Program-made: the position numbers and the translations under genes
Notes under the pieces: generated by a model
What the model saw: only the letters and a program-made list of their open reading frames with translations
Databases searched by the model: none
Told to the model about the DNA's origin: nothing
Shown: piece by piece, positions 9,547 through 17,272 of the stretch
Layout: each line of letters begins with the position of its first letter
How positions within the stretch are numbered: the first letter of the stretch is position 1
NCBI GenBank assembly: GCA_017510705.1
Contig: JAFWMO010000015.1
Coordinates: 1-53,896, forward strand
DNA: 53,896 nt
Direction: 5' to 3'
Source: Candidatus Saccharimonadota bacterium
Lineage (GTDB): Bacteria > Patescibacteriota > Saccharimonadia > Saccharimonadales > Saccharimonadaceae

Positions 9547-11169
9547 ATGGATGAGAGTGAGATACAGCGGAAGAGGCGTGAAAACGAAGAATTAGCCACT
9601 GCTGGTAGGGCTCGCATTTTGGGCTTACCGTATCTTGATACGCGTGAGTTTGAAAATGAAATTCCACTCACGGAGCCGTTTATTAGCACCCAAGAGATGC
9701 ACAAGGATTATATTATTCCTTTACAAAAAGGTGGTGGAGAAGAGCATTACCAATTTATGGTGACAAGCCAGACGCCGAGGTCGCTTATTCAGAGGATGCG
9801 ACAGGAGTATACAGACAAAGGCAAAAAGGCGGATTTTTTCTTGATTTCCAATTCAGCTTATAAAGTATTTATGTTGCGTTATGACCCGCCGGTAGAGATT
9901 CATTATGATGACATTAAGATTGGTGGTGAGGGAGATTCCGAGACGATTGCTTCGGTGTCCGAAACGTTGAACCAAGTTTCTACGGAAAAGATTTTTGATT
10001 TTTTGATAGACCAGGCTGATAAACTTGGTGCTTCTGATATTCATATTGAAAATATGCGTGGAGAAATAAGGATAAGGATGCGCGTGGACGGTATTTTGCA
10101 TCCGGTGGCGGATATAGACAAAGATAAATACCGAATTTTTATGGGTGAGCTGAGCTCGCGGGCGAATGTTTCAACTGCTTCCAACAAGCCGCAATCTGGG
10201 CATATGCAGAAGGAAATTACGAGAGACGGCGCAACGCATATTCTTAACATTCGTGTGGAAACTATCCCGACTATGTATGGGCAAGATGCGGTGCTAAGGC
10301 TTTTTAACTTTGATGAGTCATTACTAAATCTGGATTTTTTGGGTCTTTCCAAAGAGGAACGGGCAGAGATTGATGAAGTAATTTCGCATCCGAGAGGATT
10401 GGTGCTAATGGTAGGCCCAACTGGCTCTGGTAAATCTACTACGCTTTATTCTATGTTGAACGCACTCAACACTACGGATCGTAAAATCATTACACTTGAG
10501 GACCCGATTGAATATGGGATTACGGGGATTTCGCAGATTCCGGTAAATACAAACGCGGGTGGTTCGTTTGCGGAGGGGCTTAGGAGTGTACTTCGTCTTG
10601 ATCCGGATGTAGTGATGGTGGGCGAGATTCGTGATGCTGATACGGCAAAAACTGCAATACAGGCGTCTATCACTGGGCATTTGGTTTTGTCGTCTTTCCA
10701 TGCAAATTCTACGGCGGCGGCATTTTCGCGCATGATTGACCTTATAGGTGTGAATCCGATTTTTGCAAGTTCTATTAGGCTAGTAATTGCACAGCGGCTA
10801 GTACGAAAATTGTCTGACAATAAGAAGGCGCGTCCGGCTACAGAGGCGGAAGCAAAGTATATCCGTGAAGTGCTTTCAACGGCTTCACAGGAAAAATTAT
10901 CAGGAGTGGATTTAGAAAACATTACGCTTTATGACCCGGTAGTGACAGAAGACGATCCGTTTGGGTATGTTGGGCGAACGGTTTTGATGGAACAACTGGT
11001 GGTAACGGAAGATGTGCAGGCGTTTATCCGTGGCGATGTGGCAGATATTAATACTGAAGCGATAGAAAAAGTGGCAAAGCATAATGGGATGCTGACATTG
11101 GAACAAAAAGGTGTGCTACTTGCGCTGAAGGGCGAAACGACGCTAGAAGAAGTGTCGCGAGTGATATAA
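9547..11169 (+). CDS. pilB: Type IV pilus extension ATPase PilB/GspE family
   Basis: 540 residues. An N-terminal T2SSE-like region precedes the hexameric ATPase core: SDIHIENMRGEIRIRMRVDG, Walker A GPTGSGKST near residue 289, Asp box LEDPIEYGI, Walker B VVMVGEIRDADTA near 355, and HANST. It powers pilin polymerisation at the inner face of the membrane. The C-terminal tetracysteine zinc site of classical PilB/GspE is missing. TATAAT (9535-9540) is six bases before ATG: leaderless. The cassette array starts directly after its stop, tail to tail. Confidence 0.93.
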   Translation: MDESEIQRKRRENEELATAGRARILGLPYLDTREFENEIPLTEPFISTQEMHKDYIIPLQKGGGEEHYQFMVTSQTPRSLIQRMRQEYTDKGKKADFFLISNSAYKVFMLRYDPPVEIHYDDIKIGGEGDSETIASVSETLNQVSTEKIFDFLIDQADKLGASDIHIENMRGEIRIRMRVDGILHPVADIDKDKYRIFMGELSSRANVSTASNKPQSGHMQKEITRDGATHILNIRVETIPTMYGQDAVLRLFNFDESLLNLDFLGLSKEERAEIDEVISHPRGLVLMVGPTGSGKSTTLYSMLNALNTTDRKIITLEDPIEYGITGISQIPVNTNAGGSFAEGLRSVLRLDPDVVMVGEIRDADTAKTAIQASITGHLVLSSFHANSTAAAFSRMIDLIGVNPIFASSIRLVIAQRLVRKLSDNKKARPATEAEAKYIREVLSTASQEKLSGVDLENITLYDPVVTEDDPFGYVGRTVLMEQLVVTEDVQAFIRGDVADINTEAIEKVAKHNGMLTLEQKGVLLALKGETTLEEVSRVI

Positions 11170-11179
11170 GTTTTTGCGG

Positions 11180-11397
11180 GCTGGGTAGCGGACGGTCCTT
11201 CCGTCGTACCTATTGCTGCTGTTGGCAGGAGTGACGCTCGTGCTGTTGAAGCCCAGGAAGTAAGCGCTGGAGCTACTATACACAGTACTAGACCAGAAGT
11301 ACCCGAGGTTGCCTGGGTTGCTCAAAGCATCCGAGTACACGTTGCCCGCCCGGTTGAAGTATAAAGGAGCAACAAATAGTCCTTGGTCTCTGCCTTG
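11180..11397 (-). other. Cassette B1 (silent FISUMP C-terminus)
   Basis: Reverse-strand B-family cassette, lying tail to tail with pilB. The usual terminal RC(L) is RYP, Tyr replacing Cys by TGC to TAC. The frame continues past the cassette to a stop inside the pilB 3' end. Its 5' anchor abuts that of A1 head to head. Confidence 0.85.
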
Positions 11398-11404
11398 ATA
11401 TTCT

Positions 11405-11620
11405 AATACCGAAGATAAAGGTTTTGTCTATAGCCCACTATTCTTCGTCCGCGGAGGCCTCATCGCCAGTCGCACTTTGCTCAACGCAGGTTACAATGGC
11501 TACTATTGGTCTAGCACTGTGCAGTCCGCTACCGTCGCCCGTCTCTTGAATTTCTCTAGTGGTGGTTCCAATACGCAGTATAACTACAACCGGTACCTCG
11601 GATTTTTTCTCCGCTGCCTA
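11405..11620 (+). other. Cassette A1 (silent FISUMP C-terminus)
   Basis: Forward A-family cassette with AATACCGAAGATAAAGG at its 5' end and CTCCGCTGCCTA at its 3' end. Compared with A2 it differs almost only at NNY codons. Confidence 0.87.
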
Positions 11621-11623
11621 CCC

Positions 11624-11840
11624 TGCCACCGGAGATAAGGGTTTTACTGCTAGGCCCCTATTCTTTGTGCGTGGAGGATATATCGATGGCCGCATTTTGC
11701 ACTACGCAGGTCTCCGTGGCTATTATTGGTCTAATACCGCCCGGTCTAATACTGATGCTTATTTCTTGCGTTTTACTAGTTCTATTAATCCACAATATAG
11801 CAATGAACGGCGCTATGGTTTTCCTCTCCGCTGCATAGCA
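11624..11840 (+). other. Cassette C1 (divergent A-like)
   Basis: Same length and fold signature (GDKGF, PLFFVRGG, YYWSNT, YGFPLRC) but with many synonymous and non-synonymous differences from family A, including Glu and Gln codons, so it is older. It joins B2 without a gap (TAGCACCAAGG). Confidence 0.83.
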
Positions 11841-12057
11841 CCAAGGCAGAGACCAAGGACTATTTGTTGCTCCTTTATACTTCAACCGGGCGGGTAACGT
11901 GATCTCGGATGCTTTGGATAACCCAGGCCGTAGCGGGTACTTCTGGTCTAGTACTGTGAGCAGTAGCTCCGACGCTTACAACCTGAGCTTCAGCAGCGCA
12001 AACGTCGGTCCTGCCAACAACTACAATAGGTACCTCGGAAGGACCGTCCGCTGCCTA
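11841..12057 (+). other. Cassette B2 (silent FISUMP C-terminus)
   Basis: The only forward B-family cassette. It begins with CCAAGGCAGAGACCAAGG and ends GGACCGTCCGCTGCCTA. The frame runs on after RCLV into non-homologous sequence. Confidence 0.87.
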
Positions 12058-12071
12058 GTTCTAAATATCCC

Positions 12072-12290
12072 AATACCGAAGATAAAGGTTTTGTCTATAG
12101 CCTACTATTCTTCGTCCGCGGAGGCTACATCTACTATCGCTCTTTGAACTACGCAGGTTACAATGGCCACTATTGGTCTAGCACTGTGCAGTCCGATACC
12201 AATGCCCGTTACTTGAGCTTCACTAGTAGTGGTTCCGGTACGCAGAATAGCAACTACCGGAACCCTGGCTTTTCTCTCCGCTGCGTAGCC
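12072..12290 (+). other. Cassette A2 (silent FISUMP C-terminus)
   Basis: Forward A-family cassette, in tandem before A3. With A5 it forms the cleanest pair for codon comparison: 18 codons differ, 15 of them NNY in both. Confidence 0.87.
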
Positions 12291-12298
12291 TATATCCT

Positions 12299-12520
12299 AA
12301 TACTGAAGATAAAGGTTTTGTCTATAGCCCACTATACTTCGTCCGCGGAGGCATCATCTACATTCGCGCTTTGGACAACGCAGGTTATGATGGCCGCTAC
12401 TGGTCTAGCACTACATATTCCGATACATATTCTCGTCGTTTGGTTATTTCTAGTAATGGCCCTACCACGCAAAATAGCAACGGTCGGGCCAACGGTCTTT
12501 CTCTCCGCTGCCTAGCCTGA
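12299..12520 (+). other. Cassette A3 (silent FISUMP C-terminus, with natural stop)
   Basis: A forward A-family cassette, more divergent. It keeps a stop codon right after RCLA (TGA 12518-12520), probably showing the true C-terminus of the expressed protein. Confidence 0.87.
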
Positions 12521-12529
12521 ATTGGTAGT

Positions 12530-12746
12530 TAGGCAGCGGACGGTTCTTCCGCCGTACCTATTGCGGCTGCTGGCGGGATCGACGCTCGTGCTGCCGAAGT
12601 ACAGGTTGTAAGCGCCGGAGCTATTGGACACAGTACTAGACCAGAAGCCCCCGTTGTTGCCTGGGTTGTACAAAGCATCCGAGTTCACATACCCCGCCCG
12701 GTTGAAGTATAAAGGAGCAACAAATAGTCCTTGGTCTCTGCCTTGG
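12530..12746 (-). other. Cassette B3 (silent FISUMP C-terminus)
   Basis: Reverse B-family cassette, tail to tail with A3 and head to head with A4 across about 22 unrelated bases. After RCL its frame ends TTNSG and stop. Confidence 0.87.
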
Positions 12747-12768
12747 GAGGTATAAAACAGCCTACCCC

Positions 12769-12987
12769 AATACCGAAGATAAAGGTTTTGTCTATAGCCC
12801 ACTATTCTTCGTCCGCGGAGGCACTACCTACTCTTACGCCTTGAACAATGCAGGCTACTATGGTTATTATTGGTCTAACACTGTTTCATCCGCTACTGGT
12901 GCTCGTGGCCTAACTTTTGGCAATGGGACTATATCTGCACAAGTAGGTAACTACCGGAACCCTGGCTTTTCTCTCCGCTGCATAGCC
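12769..12987 (+). other. Cassette A4 (silent FISUMP C-terminus)
   Basis: Forward A-family cassette with the most synonymous changes in the family. Its 3' end merges with the 3' end of B4 (CATAGCCAGCGGAC). Confidence 0.86.
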
Positions 12988-13208
12988 AGCGGACGGTCCT
13001 TCCGTAGTACCTACTGCTGTAGCTGTAGTAGTTGGCGGGATTGACGTAGGTGCTGTAGAAGCCCAGGCTGTAAGCGCTGGAACTACTGTACATAGTACTA
13101 GACCAGAAGTACCCGTAGTTGCCTGGGACGCTCAAAGCATCCGAGTTCACGTTGCCCGCCCGGTTGAAGTATAAAGGAGCAACAAATAGTCCTTGGTCTC
13201 TGCCTTGG
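12985..13208 (-). other. Cassette B4 (silent FISUMP C-terminus)
   Basis: Reverse B-family cassette with three extra codons in the loop before RYYGRTV and Trp replacing the terminal Cys (RWL). It follows A5 in tandem on the minus strand. Confidence 0.86.
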
Positions 13209-13210
13209 TA

Positions 13211-13427
13211 CTAGGCAGCGGAGAGATAATCCGTAGTGCCGGTAGTCGCTATTCTGCGTACTGGAACCACCACTATAGAAACGCAAGTTACGGGCGTGGG
13301 TATCGGACTGCACAGTGCTAGACCAATAGGCGCCAAGGTAACCTGCGTAGTTCAAAGTGCGACTGCTGATGGCGCCTCCGCGGACGAAGAATAGTGGGCT
13401 ATAGACAAAACCTTTATCTTCGGTATT
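13211..13427 (-). other. Cassette A5 (silent FISUMP C-terminus)
   Basis: Reverse A-family cassette at the right edge of the array. The 5' anchor ends nine bases before the -10 of the methyltransferase gene, so array and gene do not overlap. The junction A5 to B4 (TAGTACCAAGG) mirrors C1 to B2. Confidence 0.87.
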
Positions 13428-13449
13428 GGTATGTGCTATAATTGGTGTT

Positions 13450-14199
13450 ATGAGTGAAAAGGTTATTTCGGACTATAATGGTTACGATTATAAAAAAGTT
13501 TTTTGGGAAGATGCTGATCGTGAGTATGAGGATCAGGCAGACCGGATGGCAATCAGGAAGTTGTTGCCAAAGCGGATGGAAAAATTTGCCGATATTGGCG
13601 GTGGGTATGGTAGGCTTGCAAATGAATATTTGAAGCGCGCGCGCAAGGTTTATATTTTTGATTATTCTAAAACCGAGCTAAAACAAGCAAAAGAAATTTA
13701 TGGTGACAAGATTGAGACTAAGGCTGGTGATGTTTATGATTTGCCATTTAAAGATAACGAGCTAGATGGACTAATGATGGTGCGTGTGACACATCACCTT
13801 ACTGATCTAAAAAAGGCAATAGAAGAGCTTTATCGTGTATTGAAGCCTGGTGGTGTGGCGGTGATAGAAGTAGCAAACAAACGAACTTTGCCAAAAATGG
13901 CAAGGTATCTTACTGGGCGTTCCAAGGTGAACCCGTTTGACAAAAAAGTTGCGAACTATAAAGATATTGCCAAGAGTGGATTTTATAATTATCATCCAAA
14001 ATATGTGGAAGAGATTTTTGAGAAGACAGGATTTAAACGTGAGAAAGTTTTGTCTGTGTCTAATTTTCGTAGCAAGACTTTAAAGAAAGTTTTTAAGACT
14101 AAGAATCTTGTAAAAATGGAAAATTCTGCGCAGCAAGTTTTGGCGCCGATTAGATTTGCGCCGTCTATCTATTATAAGTTGAGAAAACCTGAGGAATAA
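13450..14199 (+). CDS. Class I SAM-dependent methyltransferase
   Basis: 249 residues with motif I FADIGGGYGRLA, an acidic second strand (YIFDYS), AGDVYDLPF and the post-motif block RVLKPGGVAVIEV of the Methyltransf_11 (UbiE/SmtA-like) group. The substrate cannot be read from sequence. The start at 13450 (MSEKVISDY) is preferred to an upstream ATG at 13426 inside the cassette edge, because TATAAT (13437-13442) lies seven bases before it and would lie inside the longer frame. The mRNA should be leaderless. A tRNA gene follows. Confidence 0.88.
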   Translation: MSEKVISDYNGYDYKKVFWEDADREYEDQADRMAIRKLLPKRMEKFADIGGGYGRLANEYLKRARKVYIFDYSKTELKQAKEIYGDKIETKAGDVYDLPFKDNELDGLMMVRVTHHLTDLKKAIEELYRVLKPGGVAVIEVANKRTLPKMARYLTGRSKVNPFDKKVANYKDIAKSGFYNYHPKYVEEIFEKTGFKREKVLSVSNFRSKTLKKVFKTKNLVKMENSAQQVLAPIRFAPSIYYKLRKPEE

Positions 14200-14220
14200 G
14201 GTATAATATACTTTGTTGAC

Positions 14221-14295
14221 GGGGCCATCGTTCAACGGATAGGACATATCCCCTCTAAGGATACAATGCAGGTTCGATTCCTGCTGGCCTCGCCA
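14221..14295 (+). tRNA. tRNA-Arg(TCT)
   Basis: Acceptor GGGGCCA/TGGCCTC, anticodon stem TATCC/GGATA with loop CCTCTAA, T-arm CAGG/CCTG, encoded CCA. TATAAT at 14202-14207. It is the third tRNA-Arg in the window. Confidence 0.95.
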
Positions 14296-14317
14296 TTTTT
14301 TGTTGTATAATGTAAAT

Positions 14318-15040
14318 ATGAAAAATATTGTAGATGTAAAACATTTCCAAATGAAGTTTGGGGATAAGGAAGTGATTAAAGATTTGTCTTTTGATGTGAA
14401 AAAAGGCGAAATCTTTGGGTTACTTGGTGCGAATGGGTCTGGCAAGACTACGACCATTCGTGCGCTACTTGGATTTTATCGCCCTACGGCTGGCGAAGTG
14501 TTGGTGGATGGCAAAGTATATAATCCCGAAAATTCTAGTGTTAGGATTGGATATCTTCCGGAAGAACGTGGGCTGTACCGTAAAGAAACCGTGCTAGACA
14601 CCATGGTGTATTTTGGTGAGTTAAATGGGCTAAAAGACTCAGCAGAATGGAGTAAAAAATATTTGAAGCGTGTGGGGCTAGAAGACAAAATAAACGAGAG
14701 GATTGAAAAATTGTCTGGTGGGCAACAGCAAAAGGTGCAGCTAGGCATTACAATTATGGGTGATCCGCAACTGCTGATTCTAGATGAGCCGACGAAGGGG
14801 TTTGACCCAATGAACCGCAGGCTTCTTATGGAGATAATTGAAGAACATCACAAAAAAGGCGCAGCGATTATTATGATTACGCATTATATGGATGAAGTGG
14901 AAAAGCTTTGCGATAGGGCATTGCTGCTAAAAGATGGTGTAGCGAGAGCTTATGGGTCTATTTCGGAAATTAAGAAAGAGTTTAAGAACAAGAGCCTAGA
15001 ACAAATTTTTGTAGATGTATATGGAGGCGAAAATGAATAG
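14318..15040 (+). CDS. ABC exporter ATP-binding subunit (NatA-like)
   Basis: 240 residues: Walker A GANGSGKTTT, signature LSGGQQQK, Walker B LLILDEPTKGFDP and switch His in IMITHYMDE. The C-terminal extension (SLEQIFVDVY) is typical of NatA-type ATPases that pair with ABC-2 permeases exporting ions, drugs or lipids. TATAAT at 14306-14311, six bases before ATG 14318, sets the start and predicts a leaderless mRNA. The 3' end carries GGAGG for the next gene and overlaps it. Confidence 0.93.
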   Translation: MKNIVDVKHFQMKFGDKEVIKDLSFDVKKGEIFGLLGANGSGKTTTIRALLGFYRPTAGEVLVDGKVYNPENSSVRIGYLPEERGLYRKETVLDTMVYFGELNGLKDSAEWSKKYLKRVGLEDKINERIEKLSGGQQQKVQLGITIMGDPQLLILDEPTKGFDPMNRRLLMEIIEEHHKKGAAIIMITHYMDEVEKLCDRALLLKDGVARAYGSISEIKKEFKNKSLEQIFVDVYGGENE

Positions 15041-16226
15041 TTTTACTTTCAAAGTTGCAAAATTTGAAATCATGCGCCAGCTAAAGAAGCCAGCATTTTG
15101 GGCGGCGACACTTTTGATCCCGCTTTTGATGGGCGGCATTTATTTTATTAGTTTTATTTCTTCGCAAAATGTGGATCAAAATCCCGCACTTGATGAGAAT
15201 ACCAAAGTGGCCATTACGGATGATGCGGGAGTGTTTTCAAACCAGGCACCATTTATAATAAATGGCGACAAAGAATATGGCAAGGAAATGGTGACGAAAG
15301 GTGAGGTGGATTTATATTTCTATATTCCAAAAGATTTTCTAGAGACAAAGAAGGCTGAGTTTTATCATATTTCGGAAGGGCTAGAAATGTTTAATTTTGA
15401 CGCTAATATTCTGAAGAGTTTGATGGCGCAAGATGCGGCTACGCGCGTGGCACCTTCTGACATTTTGGCGCTTAATGGCCAGTTTGAAATAGAAGATAAT
15501 AAACTCGCAAAAGATGGTAGCAATTCCAATGCGCTTGGCAAGGCGATAATACCATTCTTTATTGGGATTTTGTTCTTTATGTTTATTTGTTTATGCGGAA
15601 ACAGATTTTTGCTGTGTGTAGTGGAGGAAAAAGAAAACCGCATATCTGAAATGATATTGACAGCGGTGTCGCCAAAGCATTTGATCGTAGGGAAGATTAT
15701 TGCGATGTTGGTGTTAGGCATGATACAGATATTAGCAATAACTATTCCAGTAGTATTGTTGGTGTTCGCAAATCGTGATAACCAGATGATTAGCCAGATT
15801 TTGGCTATGATAGAAGTGGACCCAGTAGCAATTACATTAAGTATTTTACTGTTTATTGTTTCGTCTATATTTTATGCGGGGGCTTGTACCTTTGTGGGTT
15901 CGCTAGTGTCTACGGCAAAAGACGCATCATCATTTATTGGGCCGGCAATTATTGCTATGGTGCTTCCTTTGTATTGTATGCAAATGTTTATGATGACAGA
16001 ACCAAATTTTGTGGTGCAGTTCTTTACGTATTTTCCACTATCTGCACCGGTAGCGTTGATGTTGAGACAAGGATTTGGTACGATTACGACCTTAGAATAT
16101 TGTATTGGCCTTGCTGTGGTGTTTGTGGCTGCAGTAGTTATGATTAGGCTGGCAGTTGTTACATTCCAAAAGAATGCAATTAATTTTGGTACCGTAAGTC
16201 TTAAGATTGGAAGGCGTAAAAAATAA
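15033..16226 (+). CDS. ABC-2 type permease (NatB-like)
   Basis: 397 residues: one N-terminal helix, a large external loop (about residues 45-175), then five or six helices at the C-terminus, the usual ABC-2 permease topology. The block CVVEEKENRISEMILTAVSP is the conserved coupling segment of NatB-type permeases. The start ATG 15033 sits eight bases inside the ATPase gene after GGAGG, so the subunits are coupled in translation. The substrate is unknown. Confidence 0.92.
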   Translation: MNSFTFKVAKFEIMRQLKKPAFWAATLLIPLLMGGIYFISFISSQNVDQNPALDENTKVAITDDAGVFSNQAPFIINGDKEYGKEMVTKGEVDLYFYIPKDFLETKKAEFYHISEGLEMFNFDANILKSLMAQDAATRVAPSDILALNGQFEIEDNKLAKDGSNSNALGKAIIPFFIGILFFMFICLCGNRFLLCVVEEKENRISEMILTAVSPKHLIVGKIIAMLVLGMIQILAITIPVVLLVFANRDNQMISQILAMIEVDPVAITLSILLFIVSSIFYAGACTFVGSLVSTAKDASSFIGPAIIAMVLPLYCMQMFMMTEPNFVVQFFTYFPLSAPVALMLRQGFGTITTLEYCIGLAVVFVAAVVMIRLAVVTFQKNAINFGTVSLKIGRRKK

Positions 16227-16249
16227 TAAATTTTATGCTTGCACGCAAG

Positions 16250-16353
16250 TATAATGTTTGATAGAATAGAAAAAGTTGCTCGTTTTTACCCAGTATACTG
16301 CGAGTGGGCGTTAGGTCGGAGAGCAACAAAACATTAAGGAGAAATTTGATACA
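16250..16353 (+). promoter_or_regulatory. Promoter and structured leader of a micro-gene
   Basis: TATAAT at 16250-16255, then about 90 bases of leader with GTTGCTC (16275-16281) pairing with GAGCAAC (16321-16327), an inner CCCA/TGGG stem, and AAGGAGA at 16336-16342. Such a leader is unusual in this window, where many genes have none. No known riboswitch was recognised. Confidence 0.55.
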
Positions 16354-16437
16354 ATGCGTATCAACTTAGCCAAGCGTTCTAAAGAGCGCAAGGCCAAAAT
16401 AGCTCCTGCTGAATGGCAAGAGTTTATTGAAATATAA
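16354..16437 (+). CDS. 27-residue micro-protein
   Basis: The frame starts MRINLAKRSKERKAKIAP and ends EWQEFIEI. The first half is very basic, the second acidic. It has its own promoter, a ribosome site 11 bases upstream and a terminator four bases after the stop, which together support a real gene. The function is unknown; the leader suggests that its expression is controlled at RNA level, or that the transcript itself is the active product. Confidence 0.6.
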   Translation: MRINLAKRSKERKAKIAPAEWQEFIEI

Positions 16438-16440
16438 AAT

Positions 16441-16464
16441 AAAGCCCCGTAGGGCTTTATTTTA
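16441..16464. terminator. Terminator between convergent genes
   Basis: AAAGCCC-CGTA-GGGCTTT followed by ATTTTATT; usable from both sides. Confidence 0.85.
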
Positions 16465-16470
16465 TTGGGG

Positions 16471-17241
16471 TTATTTGTTGAAATTTGTATCTACTTCTAC
16501 AATTTGTTTGAGCAAATCTACAAATTCGGTGCCAGATAGAGCGTGGTCCCAAGTGATGGTCTTGCCGTTGATGTCTAGCGAGCCGCCTTCGTCGTTGCTC
16601 CAATCAATACGTTGACCATCTACGAAGAATGCTGGGGTGCCTGGGATGTCGATACGTTTGCCAATGCCCATGTCGAATTTGATTTTTTTGCTAACTTCTG
16701 GTGAAGAAATATCTGATTTGAATTTTTCTAAGTCGCCTTTGCCTTTGGTAACTTCGTTGAAGTATTTTTCAAACAAGGCGGTGCGTTCTGAACCAGAGGC
16801 ATATTCCCATTCGGCTTGGTTGTTGAACAAAGTATCGGCGTATTCTTTCCAGTAGCCTTGGAGTCCGGCGGCTTCGGCAGCGGAGGCGGCTGCAGTGGCA
16901 TTCTGGTGGTAGCTTAGAAGATAGCTACGATATATTACGGCGAGTTTGCCATTGGATTCTTCGACAGCTTGGTTTACACGGGTATTCATGGAAGCACAGC
17001 CAGGGCATTGAAAATCTGCATATTCAAAGATATAAACTAAAGCGTCCTTTGAGCCTTTGACGTGGTCGCCGATATTGCCATTATCTGCGTTTGGCTCGAT
17101 AAAAGAATTAAAATTGTAATTATCAAAATTAGTGGCTTTGTTGTTGCCGTCTATGACGATAAATGTGCCAATAGCAATGGCTGCGACAATGAGGATACAT
17201 ACAATGATCCCGGCGAGAGAAAAACCTTTGAACTTTTTCAT
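16471..17241 (-). CDS. DsbA-like membrane-anchored thiol oxidoreductase
   Basis: 256 residues: an uncleaved-type N-terminal anchor (residues 8-30) and an external thioredoxin fold with active site CPGC in FADFQ-type context (FEYADFQCPGCASM) and cis-Pro segment IPGTPAFFVDG, as in the DsbA/BdbD thioredoxin_4 family. It should catalyse disulfide formation in exported proteins; several secreted proteins here carry paired cysteines. The start at 17241 has AAAGGAG behind it; the longer frame has no support. It shares a palindromic -10 with the divergent CBS gene. Confidence 0.92.
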   Translation of the reverse strand: MKKFKGFSLAGIIVCILIVAAIAIGTFIVIDGNNKATNFDNYNFNSFIEPNADNGNIGDHVKGSKDALVYIFEYADFQCPGCASMNTRVNQAVEESNGKLAVIYRSYLLSYHQNATAAASAAEAAGLQGYWKEYADTLFNNQAEWEYASGSERTALFEKYFNEVTKGKGDLEKFKSDISSPEVSKKIKFDMGIGKRIDIPGTPAFFVDGQRIDWSNDEGGSLDINGKTITWDHALSGTEFVDLLKQIVEVDTNFNK

Positions 17242-17258
17242 GAATACTCCTTTAATGT

Positions 17259-17268
17259 TATAATTATA
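17259..17268. promoter_or_regulatory. Palindromic divergent -10 element
   Basis: TATAATTATA reads the same on both strands and can serve as -10 for the CBS gene (+, ATG eight bases on) and for the DsbA-like gene (-). Confidence 0.7.
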
Positions 17269-17272
17269 GCAT

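Larger units (their letters stand above)
11180..13427. repeat. Array of ten silent FISUMP-domain cassettes
   Basis: Ten segments of about 215-222 bases, each coding for the last ~70 residues of a FISUMP-like domain (signature YWSST/FWSST ... RCL) and none having its own start codon, ribosome site or N-terminus. Five belong to family A (anchor NTEDKGFVYSPLFFVRGG), four to family B (anchor GRDQGLFVAPLYFNRAG) and one is a divergent A-like member. The order and strands are B1-, A1+, C1+, B2+, A2+, A3+, B3-, A4+, B4-, A5-. Both ends of each cassette are nearly constant and the middle is hypervariable. This is the layout of a donor store for gene conversion into an expressed gene outside the window. 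Confidence 0.9.

Noticed and set aside
11559-11897. Frames of 60-125 codons inside the cassette array taken as separate genes
   Set aside because: Their ATG codons are chance positions in or between cassettes; the frames cross cassette borders and none has a promoter or ribosome site.
11180-13427. CRISPR array
   Set aside because: Repeats are long, protein coding, in both orientations and differ in sequence; no short constant repeat with unique spacers and no cas gene.
11180-13427. Complete diversity-generating retroelement or invertase shufflon
   Set aside because: No reverse transcriptase, template repeat, recombinase or short crossover site lies in the window, so only the footprint is claimed.
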